Below are positions 1 to 10,976 of a DNA stretch of 64,000 nucleotides, one piece after another. This DNA is from Polytrichum commune (taxonomy: Eukaryota > Streptophyta > Polytrichopsida > Polytrichales > Polytrichaceae), in assembly GCA_950295325.1 (NCBI GenBank), contig OX485807.1:30909666-30973665 (forward strand), in the 5' to 3' direction. The notes beneath the pieces are model-generated. The model was not told the DNA's origin, did not search any database, and saw only the letters and a program-made list of their open reading frames with translations. The first letter of the stretch is position 1, and every line of letters begins with the position of its first letter. A program made the position numbers and the translations under genes.

Positions 1-469
1 GTTTCTTTGGCCGTGCCATCGCCCTAACTTCACATTGCTATGATTGTCATTGAGAAAGAGAATTTACAAGTAAACCAGAGTAACTAGATTTTCCTTGAAG
101 TGTGGTTTGATCAATTTTAGAGCAGTGTATACAGTCTAACCTCGTTAGTATGACACTCGTTTTATACGACACCCTCGATATTACAACACATTTTTGCGCG
201 ACCAAACTTTTTAGTTCAAAACTCCCTCTTTTATACGACTACGACACTCGATAATACGCCATTTAGAATCTCCATTTTGTCATATTAAAGAGGCAATTAA
301 TGCTAAAATTATTTCATCTATGTTGTGTACATCTAAAATACATCCATTTTCACTTGGGAACTACTTGAGAACTTCGCTTATCATTGGGAACTTAGTGATA
401 ATTAGGGTTACTAGTGTAGAATGGACATGGTTAGGGTTAGAGCAGCTTCCTTCTTATTCTTTTGTTAGA

Positions 470-1543
470 TTATGAGCATGAAGATGTTTACAACATGGAT
501 GATACTAGACTATATTTTAGAACACATCCTAATAAAACATTAGCACAAGGGTAGGTGAAGGGTCAAAACTTAAAGAAGGAGAGTGTAACAATTGCTCTTG
601 CTATTAATTTAACTAGGACTGATAAGTTAAAGTTGCTTGTAATTTATACGTTTAAGCAACCACGATATTTTGGAATGTGGTAGCCTCATGAGTATGTTTG
701 GTGGCACCCAAATAAAACAACTTGGATGAAGGCGGAATTTTTTGAAGCTTGGATTTTGTAGCTCAACAATCAGTTCAAAGGCCAAAATTGAAAGGTGATT
801 ATGATTTTAGATCGTGCATCTTCACATATTATTAGCTTTGCCAAAGTTGGTAAGTCTCGTGGTTTTGCAACCTTGGAATTGAGCAACACGACTTTGGTAT
901 TCCTTCCTCCCAATGTTACAAACGTAGTTCCACCTTTGGATCAAGGTATAATAGCATCTCTCAAAGTTCAGTACAAGAAGAAACTATTGCAGTGGGTTTT
1001 ATCACGGTACGATGATGCTACATTGAAGGACTTAAGGAAGGTGGTGCCCAACATCAAGCATACTATTATGTGGAGTTATGAAGTATGGAGTGAGTTGGAT
1101 GTATAAATAGTCAAGAATTGTTGGAGGATGGCGTGTATATTACCTGCAACATGGAATGTCGATTTTGCCCTAGTTGATGAAAGGGAGAAGAATAAAATGC
1201 AAGAATAATCAGATGAACTTGGCGCTTTGATTTCAAAGTTGCGATTGGGTGTTGATGAAATGTCAATCAAGACTTACATTCAATCGAAGGGGAAGAGATT
1301 ATTAAGCTAGAATTGAATACTGATGAGTTGGTGGATACTGCTTTCGGAATCAATTATGCACAAGGCTTTGATCTTAATGTTGGTCTACATTCAGTAGATG
1401 TGGATGATGTTGCTCCACCTACAGTAAAGCTTAGTCATGCTAAATGTCATGCATCATTGTTGTCTAATTTCTTAATAAATAACTCTTTATATTTTGGTGT
1501 TAACAAAATTATCAGTGTTCAAAAGCTAGTAGGGACTCGGGAG
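470..1543 (+). pseudogene. pogo/Tigger-like DDE_1 transposase, decayed
   Basis: The translation shows a degenerate pogo-type DDE endonuclease. A first-aspartate region reads NMDD (about 492-503). The second-aspartate region is LDRASSH (about 804-824), where the family usually has LDNAPSH. It is followed by the family signature FLPPNVTNVVPPLDQG (899-946). The reading frame is broken by several stops upstream of 795 and around 1107-1310, but recognisable C-terminal sequence continues to the hAT target site at 1536-1543. The frame resumes after the insertion and stops at 20269-20271 (TAA). No DNA-binding CENP-B-like N-terminus was recognised. The gene cannot make an active protein. Family assignment rests on the PPLDQG motif and the TA-flanked inverted repeats. 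Confidence 0.75.
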
Positions 1544-1737
1544 CAGTGTTCAAGATTGAAGCCCTCATATGAGTTTCATTTTTGAAGGGCTCTAAAATTT
1601 GAGCCCTTCGGTTGAAGGGCTAGTTCAAATTCAAGACGTCAATTCAGTAATATAGAAATAAAATATAAAAAACTCATATTAAACTTATGCATGATTTATA
1701 TGGTGCATGCTTCCAATACAATGTGAAGAATTAAGAA

Positions 1738-1774
1738 TCAACCATCTAACTCCACCTCTTCTAGTGATAATGCC
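1738..1774 (-). pseudogene. C-terminal codons and stop of the Z hAT transposase, separated by Y
   Basis: If Y and one copy of its duplication are ignored, the minus-strand frame of the Z transposase (18886-19892) continues from the target site into this segment, adds about ten codons (LEEVELDG after RALS) and stops at TGA 1738-1740. This shows that Y landed a few codons before the stop codon of the Z transposase. Confidence 0.75.
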
Positions 1775-1862
1775 CAGGGTTGTCTATCGCGACGTCATGA
1801 CGGTGTCGTGCCGTCATGTCGTGTCGTGTCGTGACGGACCCCTCCGTCACGACACAATAGGG
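1775..1862. repeat. Y left-end subterminal palindromes (GTCGTGACGG cluster)
   Basis: The first 90 bp of Y are packed with direct and inverted GTCGTG/CGTGACGG motifs. One inverted repeat has 11-nt arms GTCGTGACGGA and TCCGTCACGAC around CCCC. Clustered subterminal motifs are the usual transposase binding sites of hAT elements; that role is inferred here. The right end of Y (about 18790-18870) and both ends of X carry the same motif. Confidence 0.7.
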
Positions 1863-2044
1863 TCCACGTAGGGTCAACATAGGGTGAATGGACTAGGGTG
1901 GGTAAAATACTTACCTTCTTGCCAAGGTGGCGTCCTATGTGGCAGAAAACGCCGACGTGGATGTGCATATTTCCCTTGCCAAGTAAACCATTTTGCCATT
2001 GTGTTTATCATTTTGTTAAAATCAAAGTAGAAAAATATGACTAA

Positions 2045-2640
2045 GGAAGGTGTGGGGCGGACGGGGGTGGACGGGTGGGGCGGACGGCGGAGGGGGGTGG
2101 TACGGACGGCGGAGGGGGGTGGAGCGGACGGACGGGGGGGGGGTGGAGCGGACGGACGGGGGGGGGGGGGTGGAGCGGACGGACGGGGGGGGTGGAGCGG
2201 ACGGAGGGGGAGGGGGTGGAGCGGACGGGGGAGGGGGTGTGGAGCGGACGGGGGAGGGGGTGGAGCGGACGGGGGCGGGGGGGTGGAGCGGACGGTGGTG
2301 GGGCGTGGGGCGGACGGACGGGGGGGTGGAGCGGACGGAGGGGGAGGGGGTGGAGCGGACGGGGGCGGGGGGGTGGAGCGGACGGGGGTGGGGGGTGGAG
2401 CGGACGGGGGAGGGGGTGGAGCGGACGGGGGCGGGGGGGTGGAGCGGACGGGGGTGGAGGGGGGTGGGGCGTGGGGCGGACGGAGGGGGGTGGAGCCGAC
2501 GGGGGAGGGGGGTGGGGCGGACGGGGGGGTGGAGCGGACAGAGGGGGAGGGGGGTCGAGCGGATGGGGGTTGGGAACGGGGGGGAACGCTGGAGTGGACG
2601 GGGGAACGCGGAGGGGAGCGGGGGGGAGGGGAACAACGTG
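2045..2640 (+). repeat. G-rich minisatellite, left block of Y
   Basis: Irregular tandem copies of a 14-20 bp unit with consensus GGGGTGGAGCGGACGGGGG, almost without T on the plus strand. Long open frames of Gly/Arg or Pro/Ser on the two strands are artefacts of this composition. Related blocks lie at 5700-6105, 9415-9990 and 18358-18640, and on the opposite strand in X (11215-12160). Confidence 0.9.
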
Positions 2641-2795
2641 CAATTGCGGCCATATATTTTCTGGCAGTAGAAATAATATTGCATATTCATGTAGAGGACT
2701 TCATTACCTATCCATGGATACCAAGAACTCATTTTTTGAACTTCATATGAATTTTTGAGAGCCAAAAAACCGAGACTATGTCCAAACTTCCAAAA
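2641..2795 (+). repeat. 150-bp dispersed block, copy 1
   Basis: Starts near the AATTGCGGCCATATATTTTC segment and runs through CATGTAGAGGACTTCATTAC to an A-rich end. Near-identical copies are at 6112-6262 and 9275-9400. Copies 1 and 2 directly follow a G-rich minisatellite; copy 3 directly precedes one. No coding potential seen. Confidence 0.85.
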
Positions 2796-2829
2796 AAAAA
2801 TGTTTCTGAATTATATAAATATAAATATA

Positions 2830-3110
2830 AGCAATTGTGAAGAGTCCTTGTGAGAGAATACCATTCATAAAATTGCACACCCAATCAAAACTTTATTCAA
2901 TATCAAGTTTACAAATCACAAGTAAATATGAATCAATGTAACTGGATGTGTAGTTTTTATCATCCATATTATGGTTGTATTTCATCCGTTAACGTTTATA
3001 GAGTCAGATTTACAAAGAAGGGAGTACCATTTTGTTAACATTTAACACGTTTAACATTTATAGTGTGCAATATGTGGGGAGTAAAAGAAAGTTAACATTT
3101 AGAGATGTTG
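2830..3110 (-). repeat. Partial copy of the repeat at 32419-32850, inverted
   Basis: This AT-rich segment is the diverged reverse complement of about 32500-32690. Shared landmarks are the ATTGTGAAGAG start, the CAATCAAAACTTTATTCAATAT core and the GTTAACATTTATAGTGTGCA part. The terminal repeat present at 32419 is missing here, so it is a truncated copy. Confidence 0.65.
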
Positions 3111-3516
3111 AGGATCACGTGTACAACTGATATAACTATTGCAATATTGTGCTCAACTTTAGTTAACTAGATATAACTATAGTTGATTAAATTTTGTGGC
3201 ATACCAAAATTAGAATAAATATAGGTAACTGCATTTTGGCAAGACATATCACAAACAACTATAGGTAACTTGAACTTAGCACATGGATGTGATAACAACG
3301 ATGTGGCCTCACGAGAGGCGAGAACCTTGGTTAGCCTCCCATAGACTTCTTCTCGATTATGGAGCAAAAGCCTCATGGAGTATGAACATTGCACTAAGAT
3401 CCATAAACCTCATACAATATACAAGTTTTGTATGAAAAAATGATGGCTTTATTTACATCTCCAACGGTTACAAAATTGGTATGATTCAAAATTGTTGCAA
3501 AAAAAACAAAAAAAAT
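3111..3516. other. No gene recognised
   Basis: AT-rich sequence downstream of the kinase-like gene. I see only short open frames without recognisable motifs. Confidence 0.5.
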
Positions 3517-5432
3517 CTATTTTGCAGTGTCACGGAAGCACATTGTCGGGTTAACCATGTTGTATGGAGGGGACTTCAAAATGTTCACTACGTGTGTGAT
3601 GGTTGACCTTTCCGCTGGATTGGTCTTCGTCAATGAATCCAATGCTAACTCAAACCGCATATTCAAGCCATTTGGATCACTGTTTAGCTGAAACAAGGGG
3701 GAAGTCGCATCCCTGGCATAAATCTTCTTTGGCAAAGCACCCACTAAGAAGGACTCCGAGAGAAACGTGTGCCTATGTTTCCGAGCCATCATCACCGGAG
3801 AGGTGGATGTTCCACGCTGCCCTCGTACATGGAATAATTCTGGACCAGCACAGTTGTATTTTGCTTTGTGCTTGTTCATCTCATCCATTGAATCTCTTCC
3901 ATAGTTGGAGGGTGCGTCTTCACCTCCCCAGGATGCCATGCCCCAATCACACACACCAATGTAAACCGTGTTATCACGGTCTTGTGGGAAATGCAGCATG
4001 ACATTGTTGGAATTAAGGTCATTGTGCAACACGTCATGCTTGTGCACTACATCCACAATGCACATTAGAGCCCATGCCAAATAAGCTCGATGCCTTCAAT
4101 ATACAACCAACCGTTTCCGTGCTTCAAAGTCTGTCCCAGGCATTTGAAGGATTGTGCGCTCGTGGGTTTCCGGAACGCTGAAGTCATAGACCCTCATGTT
4201 CTTCAAGGAGCCTCCATTCCACCACATCGAATAGGATTCGTATGTTTTCATATTGAGGTATTGTAGCTTGGTTACCCCAGGATGATCTACTGGACACGCC
4301 AATGCTTCAATTGAACGCTCCTTTCGGTTCTCCAGATTATTCATGGCCTTCATGGTCTTCCCAGCCCACTCTATCCAGCTAGGGATGAATGATGCTCCAT
4401 GAATTGTGACTCTCCGCACCACTCCGAAGGTCCCTTGGAAGATTTCCTTATCCAAGGCTTTGATCTCCGCATTCCTAGGCAACCATATGACACCCTGTCG
4501 GCCCTGAGTGGCAATGTTGTCTACCATCTGCCTGTCAATAAAAATGGGAAGGTTGCGGGCGGATGTTCCTTTTGCTGCTATTACGCCTCTTTTCCAATTC
4601 TCTAGCTTCATGTACAGCTCGGACTTCCTGCCACTACTATTTCCCTCGCCAGGATGCACAACATCATATGCCATTGTTGGATTGTAGATTGCTTCCCTGG
4701 CTTGTTGTTCAATCCAGGTGTCCCAATCGTTCATGCCCCTAGCTTCTTCAAACTCCGATCCAGCCGTGGCTTCCGTGAGAATAAGCATCAATTCGTTCCT
4801 CACCAACTCTAAACCCTTTGTACCATCATTGAGGTATTTTTTTTCCAAATAAACCATGCTGTTATTTCTAAACCACTCCAACAGCACGACCCTACAATGG
4901 TTTCGAGCCTCATCGATCCGCGGGTCGCATTTGCCTCTATTTTTTTTTTCCTCGATTGCAAACCTGATACCGCGGACCCCTCCTCCGTCCCTTCCGAAAC
5001 TGCTGGGCGTTTCTGTCCCCGTCTTTCACCATGCTCCGAACCTTGAGGTACATCACGTGCAGGGCTCTCCGGTCTTGATGTTTGCCGTGTTGGAGATCGT
5101 GGTGGCACGGACTCACCACGAGTGGCTGCATTTATATCTGTGGAACTGCCTAAGCTTGGTCCCCTTCCTGTTCTCCCTCTAAGGCCACTGTTTCCCCGAC
5201 TCCCACGTGTTCCACGGCTTCCACGTGTTTGGTTGCCTCCTGAATGACCAACAACAAAGAACTCTTCGCCAAACCAAAAAGGATCTGGACGTGGGGGACG
5301 GGCTGCAGTACTTCCACTTCCGGCATCGCTTCCCGTACCCTCTCCAGTATACGCAGATGGAGTGCGTTGGAGCCAAGCACGGTGCACCCTCGTATCCTCG
5401 TCTTGGTAAGGAGCAATGTCCTCCCCCTCCAT
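3517..5432 (-). pseudogene. Protein kinase-like gene carried in Y, two lesions
   Basis: Reading from 5432, the frame has three parts: a Gly/Arg/Ser-rich N-terminal part (5432 to about 4960), a mid part (about 4955-4096) and a C-terminal part (4095-3517). Kinase features are a glycine-loop-like QGTFGVVRRV (about 4450-4420), AGKTMKAM (about 4350) in the ATP-lysine region, HNDLNSNNVML (about 4030-4000) matching the HxDLxxxN catalytic loop, and CDWGMA in place of DFG. The frame shifts at a run of ten A residues (minus strand, about 4940-4949); one additional A would join the frames, so slippage or a sequencing error is possible. The second lesion is an in-frame TGA (4096-4098) between helices D and E. 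It could be a captured host kinase or element cargo. Probable pseudogene unless these are assembly errors. Confidence 0.7.
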
Positions 5433-5699
5433 CGTGAAAAAAACCGCGTGAGTGAATGAATGTAGAAATCAGCAAGTGAATCTGGAAAAAAAATTGCGAG
5501 GGTTCCCCCACAATTTGCCCTGCCCTCCCAAACCCCCTGAGACCCGCGCGGTGCCGCAGTCCTTGGGACGGCAACAAGGTCTCGGGTCCCTTTGTGGTGG
5601 GAGGAGAGGAAAGTGAGGGGAACTAAAGCCCCACGGCTTTATATAGGCAAAGCGGTGCACAATCATTATGGGATCCTGGTCGGATTTGACATGGGGCAC
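5433..5699. other. Upstream region of the kinase-like gene
   Basis: No further gene seen. It contains the presumed promoter side of the kinase-like gene and runs into a G-rich minisatellite. Confidence 0.4.
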
Positions 5700-6105
5700 G
5701 AAAAGGACGTATGGGGAACGTGGGAACGCGGGGGCGGACAGAGGGAACGAGTGGGCGGACATAGGGGAACTCGGGCGGACGGGAGGGAACGTGGGGCGGA
5801 CGGGAGGGAACGTGGGGCGGACGGGAGGGAACGTGGGGCGGACGGTAGGGGAACGTGGGGCGGACGGGTGGGGAACGTGGGGCGGACGGGTGGGGAACGT
5901 GGGGTGGACGGGTGGGGAACGTGGGGTGGACGGTAGGGGAACGTGGGGCGGATGGGTGGGGAACGCGGGGCGGACGGGTGGGGAACGCGAGGCGGACGAG
6001 AGGGAACGGGAGGGAACGTGAACGCACGGAGGGGAACGTGGAGCGGACGGGTGGGGAACATGAGGCGGACGGGAGGGAACGGGTTGAAGGGGGGCAGGGG
6101 AACAA
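5700..6105 (+). repeat. G-rich minisatellite, second block of Y
   Basis: About 20 tandem units of 18-21 bp with consensus GGGAACGTGGGGCGGACGGG. It is more regular than the left block and carries an AACGT insert in most units. Translations on either strand (VERTGG or HVPHPSAPRSP repeats) are compositional artefacts. Confidence 0.9.
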
Positions 6106-6111
6106 CGTGGA

Positions 6112-6262
6112 ATTGCGGCCATGTATTTTCTGGCAGTAGAAATATTATTGCATATTCATGTAGAGGACTTCATTACCTATCCATGGATACCAAGAACTCA
6201 TTTTTTGGACTTCATATGAATTTTTGAGAGCCAAAAAACGGACACTATGTCTAAACTTTTTA
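6112..6262 (+). repeat. 150-bp dispersed block, copy 2
   Basis: Same block as 2641-2795, with only a few substitutions visible, again directly after a G-rich minisatellite. The minisatellite and the block therefore appear to have been duplicated together. Confidence 0.85.
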
Positions 6263-6280
6263 AAAAAAAGTGTAAATGAC

Positions 6281-6866
6281 CGAGTTCACACTATGGCCGT
6301 CCAAGTCGAGAGGCCGTGCGATTGAGTGGCCCAACTTTGTTGAGAGTCCAAAGAAATGAACTGAAAATAGCCAATAAAATATAGTAAGGGTAGCCTTAGT
6401 TGGGCATAGTGTGAAGCCTCCAAAGGCCAAGTGCAAAGTCCAAACCTTTGGCCATGAACTCCCACGGCCTCTCGGCTTGGATGGCCAAAGTGTGAAGCCT
6501 CCAAAGGCCAAGCCCAAAGTCCAAACTCAAAGGAGCATGCCACTTTATTCCTTGCTCAAAATAACCCCTCCAATCTAACGGCCAAGATCTTGTCAATGAT
6601 TGATTATTTTAATGAAAACAAAGTTCGGCCTCTCGACGGAAGTTTGGGTTGAGCATTTTGCTATACCCAAACTTTGCTCAAGAGGCCGAACTCTTGGCGC
6701 CATAACTTCCTAAAAGTGTTGCCACCTAGGCTCTTTTGGAGGCGACGTCCTTTGGACTTCGGCCTCTAGTGTGAAGGCCGAGAGGACGGACTTTGGGCAT
6801 TTCAGCATTTTCATTGGTCCAAATGTTGAACCTCTCAAAGTTTGGCCATATTGTGAACCGGCCCTT
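6281..6866. mobile_element. MITE-like inverted-repeat element
   Basis: The left side reads GAGTTCACACTATGGCC (6282-6298). The right side, on the minus strand, reads CGGTTCACAATATGGCC. The interior has many copies of AAAGGCCAA and GGCCTCTCG and one strong hairpin with arms GTTCGGCCTCT / AGAGGCCGAAC (about 6623-6693). There is no coding capacity. No clear target duplication was found, so the exact ends and superfamily are uncertain. Confidence 0.45.
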
Positions 6867-8350
6867 AGATTTGCAATACATGTCTTATTCTTTTTTTGGC
6901 ACAAATTCAAAATTCAAATTCAAAATACAACCAACCCAGTCGAAACATCGCAGCCTAAGTGGAAATCTATAAATAATGCTCATTTGAGGCCTATCCTTCC
7001 AAGTAGGGACTAAGTTGCTACGGGTCACAATAAGACCTTTGACCCCCCAAATCAAATCAAATTTGTTAAGAATGTCATGGTAGGCCACGTCCGACCCTTT
7101 TTCCAAGTCCCCTAAGCATATGTTTCCATTCAATCCTCCCATAATCTGATTTGTAATACATGTCATAAAAGCTAATGCAATTATTGTTTTGAAGTCTACC
7201 ATCAAATGATATGTAAGATCGTATGTTCACATGTGGTTGGTTCTTTTTATGTACCAGTTTAAGCCAATACTAAAATAAAATAAACCTTATTCTATAAAAT
7301 CTAGTGACACTACCATACAAGTTAGTAGAGATGTTGTATATTTTTTAAAATTATTCTATATATTTACATAACTACAACTTATAATTTTGTGAAGAATATG
7401 TATACATAATACAACAAAGTTCAAATCAATACCTCTTTTGTGCACTCACATATACTCATACGGATTTAGTATAGTGCAACCCCCCCCAAATGATCACTAA
7501 TGTGGGCCACATTAAATTTAAGCCCACACCAATTCCCTAGTTTAATATCAATGTGGACCAGATTAATTTGTTTTTCTAGAATGTTCTAATTTGTGTAAGG
7601 TGTTGGTAAGATATCTTTATGAAGCCTATGGGAACTCGGGGGATGCACTCTACATTATGTTTGAAAATCACGTGCGTTCATGACCCCTTCTAAAAACCCC
7701 AATGTATACCATAAATTATATGTCTAAGTAGAGATTGTGCCAACTTGAAGTAGTCCTCGCGATTTGCGAACGTTTATCTTTCGCTGTAGGCATCGTTAAA
7801 AAAAGCGGGTGGGTTCGTTGGAAAGCTGGGAACCTAAACCCTCAAACCATGTATGGAAACACTTCTACATGAGTGTGAGAATAAAATAATGGCACATATG
7901 TGGTAGCAATTTGGAATGACGTAGACGTAGGGTTTAGGGTTTAGGATTTAGGATTTATGAACCACAAATGTTGAAGCACAAATATGTGAATTGTTGAATG
8001 AAAGGGCAAGGGGATGCGTGTGGGTTGTAAAACCATACGAACCACTAAGGTTGAAGCACAAATATGTGGTTTGTTGAATGAAAGGACAACCCATCAAATA
8101 TAGAAGCTTTAAAGAGGTATCAAAGAGGTTTCCAATGCGGGTGTCGGGGGGACTTTTTCAAAAAGTGCAACTAACTTTTTGACTTCGCCAACTTTCTTTT
8201 TATTCTTATTGTGTTGTTTTTATCTTACCAACGAAAATTGGATCCTCTACATCTTGGATTACATCAAATATTGTAAATTTCATAAAGTCCTTTGAGCTCA
8301 GTATATAAGTAGAGCATTTAGACTCATACATATAACGAGGGTAGAGTATC
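6867..8350. other. No gene recognised; AT-rich interior of Y
   Basis: Only short open frames without motifs. The one notable item is a short run of degenerate telomere-type heptamers at about 7928-7957. Confidence 0.6.
7928..7957 (+). repeat. Short interstitial TTTAGGG-like run
   Basis: Two perfect TTTAGGG heptamers followed by two degenerate ones (TTTAGGA). This is the plant telomere unit. It is too short to mean a chromosome end and is common as an interstitial remnant. Confidence 0.6.
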
Positions 8351-8905
8351 ATGGATAGGATGGGAGAGAAGAGAGACATGTTTGAGGGTCTAGGATGTAA
8401 TGAAGAGATAGCAAATTTAGGTGAACTCGATATTCCATTCAATCCATCACCCGAGCGTGAAAGAGATGAAAGAAGTGCTAGAGATCGATTTCGTGATGAC
8501 TATGTCATGACCCCCTTCTCACAGTCTACACAAGCATGGAAGTTGAGGGCGGAGGAGGACCAACGACGATATGCGGCGAAATTCGAGATCAATGCAGTGG
8601 AGAAGGACCTAACAAAAAGCGTGGGTGGAGATCCAAAAGATATGGTTGATTTGAGCGTGGATATTTGGGTGAAGCCCGGGGATGTGGATGACAATTCAAT
8701 CGACATTGAAGATGTCAAGGTAGCGGGAGAATCTTCAAGGACTTTGCCTTTTCGTAAGAAGAGGAGAGGATTATCGCCTCATCGGCTACCATTGAAGGAA
8801 CGGATGAAAGACCAAACGATTAGCTATGTTGATTTACTTCGACCGAATCCTCTCCCAAAAATGGACCCTCGACGGAAGCCACAAGCATCTACTAGGTTGC
8901 CATGA
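8351..8905 (+). CDS. Unknown basic/acidic protein in Y (184 aa)
   Basis: Uninterrupted ATG-to-TGA frame of 184 codons in an AT-rich region where long frames are rare. The product is charged, with an Arg/Glu-rich N-terminal third (PERERDERSARDRF), a central acidic stretch (about residues 95-120) and a basic cluster RKKRRG near residue 136 that could act as a nuclear localisation signal. No known domain is recognised. It may be an exon of a larger gene or another cargo gene of Y. An in-frame ATG at the first codon fits a genuine start. Confidence 0.45.
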   Translation: MDRMGEKRDMFEGLGCNEEIANLGELDIPFNPSPERERDERSARDRFRDDYVMTPFSQSTQAWKLRAEEDQRRYAAKFEINAVEKDLTKSVGGDPKDMVDLSVDIWVKPGDVDDNSIDIEDVKVAGESSRTLPFRKKRRGLSPHRLPLKERMKDQTISYVDLLRPNPLPKMDPRRKPQASTRLP

Positions 8906-9274
8906 CGGAAGTCAAGTTGACGGAATGAAGTGGAATATTAAATCGTGCATGGTTTGTTCATGTATGTGATTTATAAAGGACATTTGTACCGTCGTCGCAA
9001 TAATAAAGTTATTACTTGTACAATATGTTGTACCACTTCTATGATATATATTTTTTATAAAATTTCAACCAACCGCTTATTATTGCATACTTCTATGGGG
9101 TGATAATTTGTTGGTCATCATACTACATTGGTTACTTTGTTGCTTGAGGAATCCTTCATTAGTTTTATGTGAATAAGTACACCGGTTATGATATTTAGTG
9201 TCACATATATTATTTGCGAAGGGCCTAAGTTAGATGGGGTGCAGATGGGGGGACGCCGGAATGTGGAGTAGAAT
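8906..9274. other. No gene recognised
   Basis: AT-rich spacer downstream of the 184-aa frame, ending at the third copy of the 150-bp block. Confidence 0.5.
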
Positions 9275-9400
9275 TTTATTGCATATTCATGTAGAGGACT
9301 TCATTACCTATCCATGGATACCAAGAACTCATTTTTTGAACTTCATATGAATTTTTGAGAGCCAAAAAACCGAGACTATGTCCAAACTTCCAAAAAAAGT
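9275..9400 (+). repeat. 150-bp dispersed block, copy 3
   Basis: Matches copies 1 and 2 from TTGCATATTCATGTAGAGGA onward and lacks their first 25 bp or so. It precedes the minisatellite at 9415 instead of following one. Confidence 0.8.
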
Positions 9401-9414
9401 TAAAAAGTGCAGAT

Positions 9415-9990
9415 TCAAGGGGAACGCGGGAGCGGACGGATGGGAACTCTAAAGCGGACGTAGGGGAACATGGAGCGGACGAGAGGGAACGTTGAAGCGG
9501 ACGTAAGGGAACATAGGGCGGACGGAGGGGAACATTGGAGCGTACGGAGGGGAGCGGACGGGGGGAACGCGGGAGCGGACTGAGAGGAACGGACGGAGGG
9601 GAACGGGTGCAGACTGGGAGGGAACGGGTGCGGAATGGGAGGGGAACGCGGGCGGACGGGGAGGGGAACGGGTGCGGACTGGGAGGGGAACGGCCGCGGA
9701 CGGGCGGGAACGGGTGCAGACTGGGGGGGGAACGCAGGGGGCGGACGGGGGCGGGAACGGGTGCGGACTGGGAGGGGAACGGGAGCGGACGAGAGGGAAC
9801 GGGTGCGGACTGGAGGGGAACGGGCGCGGACGGGGGCGGGAACGGGTGCAAACTGGGAGGGGAACGGGCGCGGACGGGAGGAAATGGGTGCGGACTGGGA
9901 GGGGAACGGGTGCAAACTGGGAGGGGAACGGGCGCGGACGGGAGGGAACGGGTGCGGACTGGGAGGGGAACGGGTGGGAACGGGGAGCGG
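9415..9990 (+). repeat. G-rich minisatellite, third block of Y
   Basis: Tandem units of about 18 bp mixing GGGGAACGGGTGCGGACTGGG and GGGAACGGGAGCGGACG types. It shares the GGAACG and GCGGACG cores with the other blocks of Y. Confidence 0.9.
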
Positions 9991-10470
9991 ATGGAGGGGT
10001 ATATAAGTGGAGGGGACCACTTACATATCCCACTCCACTCCTTGTGGGCGCCCGGACGACCCTCCTCTACTACAGAGTGCGGGGTAGCGGGGTGCTCGGA
10101 GGAGTTAAGGATCCATTTTTTGGGATCCTTTTATACTCTTTTTACTGACCTGTTTGTGGGTGTGATCCACGTGGACCCGTTCCCTTGTGACGTGGCATTT
10201 TTTTTTTGGCATATTCCTTGTGACGCGCCCAGTCAACTGGCCTCTGCGTGAGCGCTGGTAGCGGGGTGCTCGAAGGGTGTGCTGAATTTTTAAACTTTAA
10301 ATTTTAATGACATTTTTGAACTAATTCCATAACAACACTATTTTGAAGTGTATGCTTGGATGTTTTGTAGCACTATTATGAAGTGCAATTAGTAATTTAA
10401 AAATTAGAGTTCTAGATTAGAATTAGAAACTACAATTTGGGTGGATACGGCAAGTGAAGGATTTCTAGAC
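9991..10470. other. Upstream region of the coiled-coil/RING gene
   Basis: Contains a TATATAAG motif (about 10000-10007) at the end of the minisatellite and GC-rich sequence up to 10260, then AT-rich sequence. A promoter for the downstream gene is possible but unproven. No other gene seen. Confidence 0.35.
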
Positions 10471-10976
10471 ATGGCAAGTGGAGGATCTGGAGACATGGCA
10501 AGTGGAGGATTAGGTTGTCACAGATCACTTGTACGCAAGGCCGCTGGGTTGGAGTGGGATGTTTATGATGACAACACCCAAAAAGCCAGGGTAGGTTGGG
10601 AGAATGTACCACAACCGTGGTCAGCGAAGACTGCAATGCAGTACGTGGGCTTCTCTCACTTTGATCGGTTGTGGCCAAGACCTTGTTACGAGCGACATTG
10701 CAAGGCCATCAGTGCGAGTTATATGCAGCTTGATGGTGTGGAGGCAAAATGGAGATTCCTAACGATACTTAGAAGTATCTCAAATTTGGATAGATGGCCT
10801 AGAGTGCAATTCCAAAGTCGGTGGCGTGTATGATGTATGCGGAGCACGTGTTGCAAATTAGGGTGGATTGGTCAAGTTTGGCTGCTTTACATAATCAGAA
10901 ATTAGGGGGTATTGGAATTGCATTCACTAAATGCACAGTTCCAGATATTCCATACACTCCCATTCCGGAGTGGTTC

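Noticed and set aside
1874-2765. Long Pro/Ser/Arg or Gly/Arg open frames on both strands
   Set aside because: They lie exactly over the G-rich minisatellite. Open in several frames at once because the block has almost no T, they are composition artefacts. The same applies at 5592-6139, 9276-10251, 11094-12158 and 18344-18807.
7928-7957. Telomere or chromosome end
   Set aside because: Only two perfect heptamers, inside a transposon; an interstitial remnant at most.
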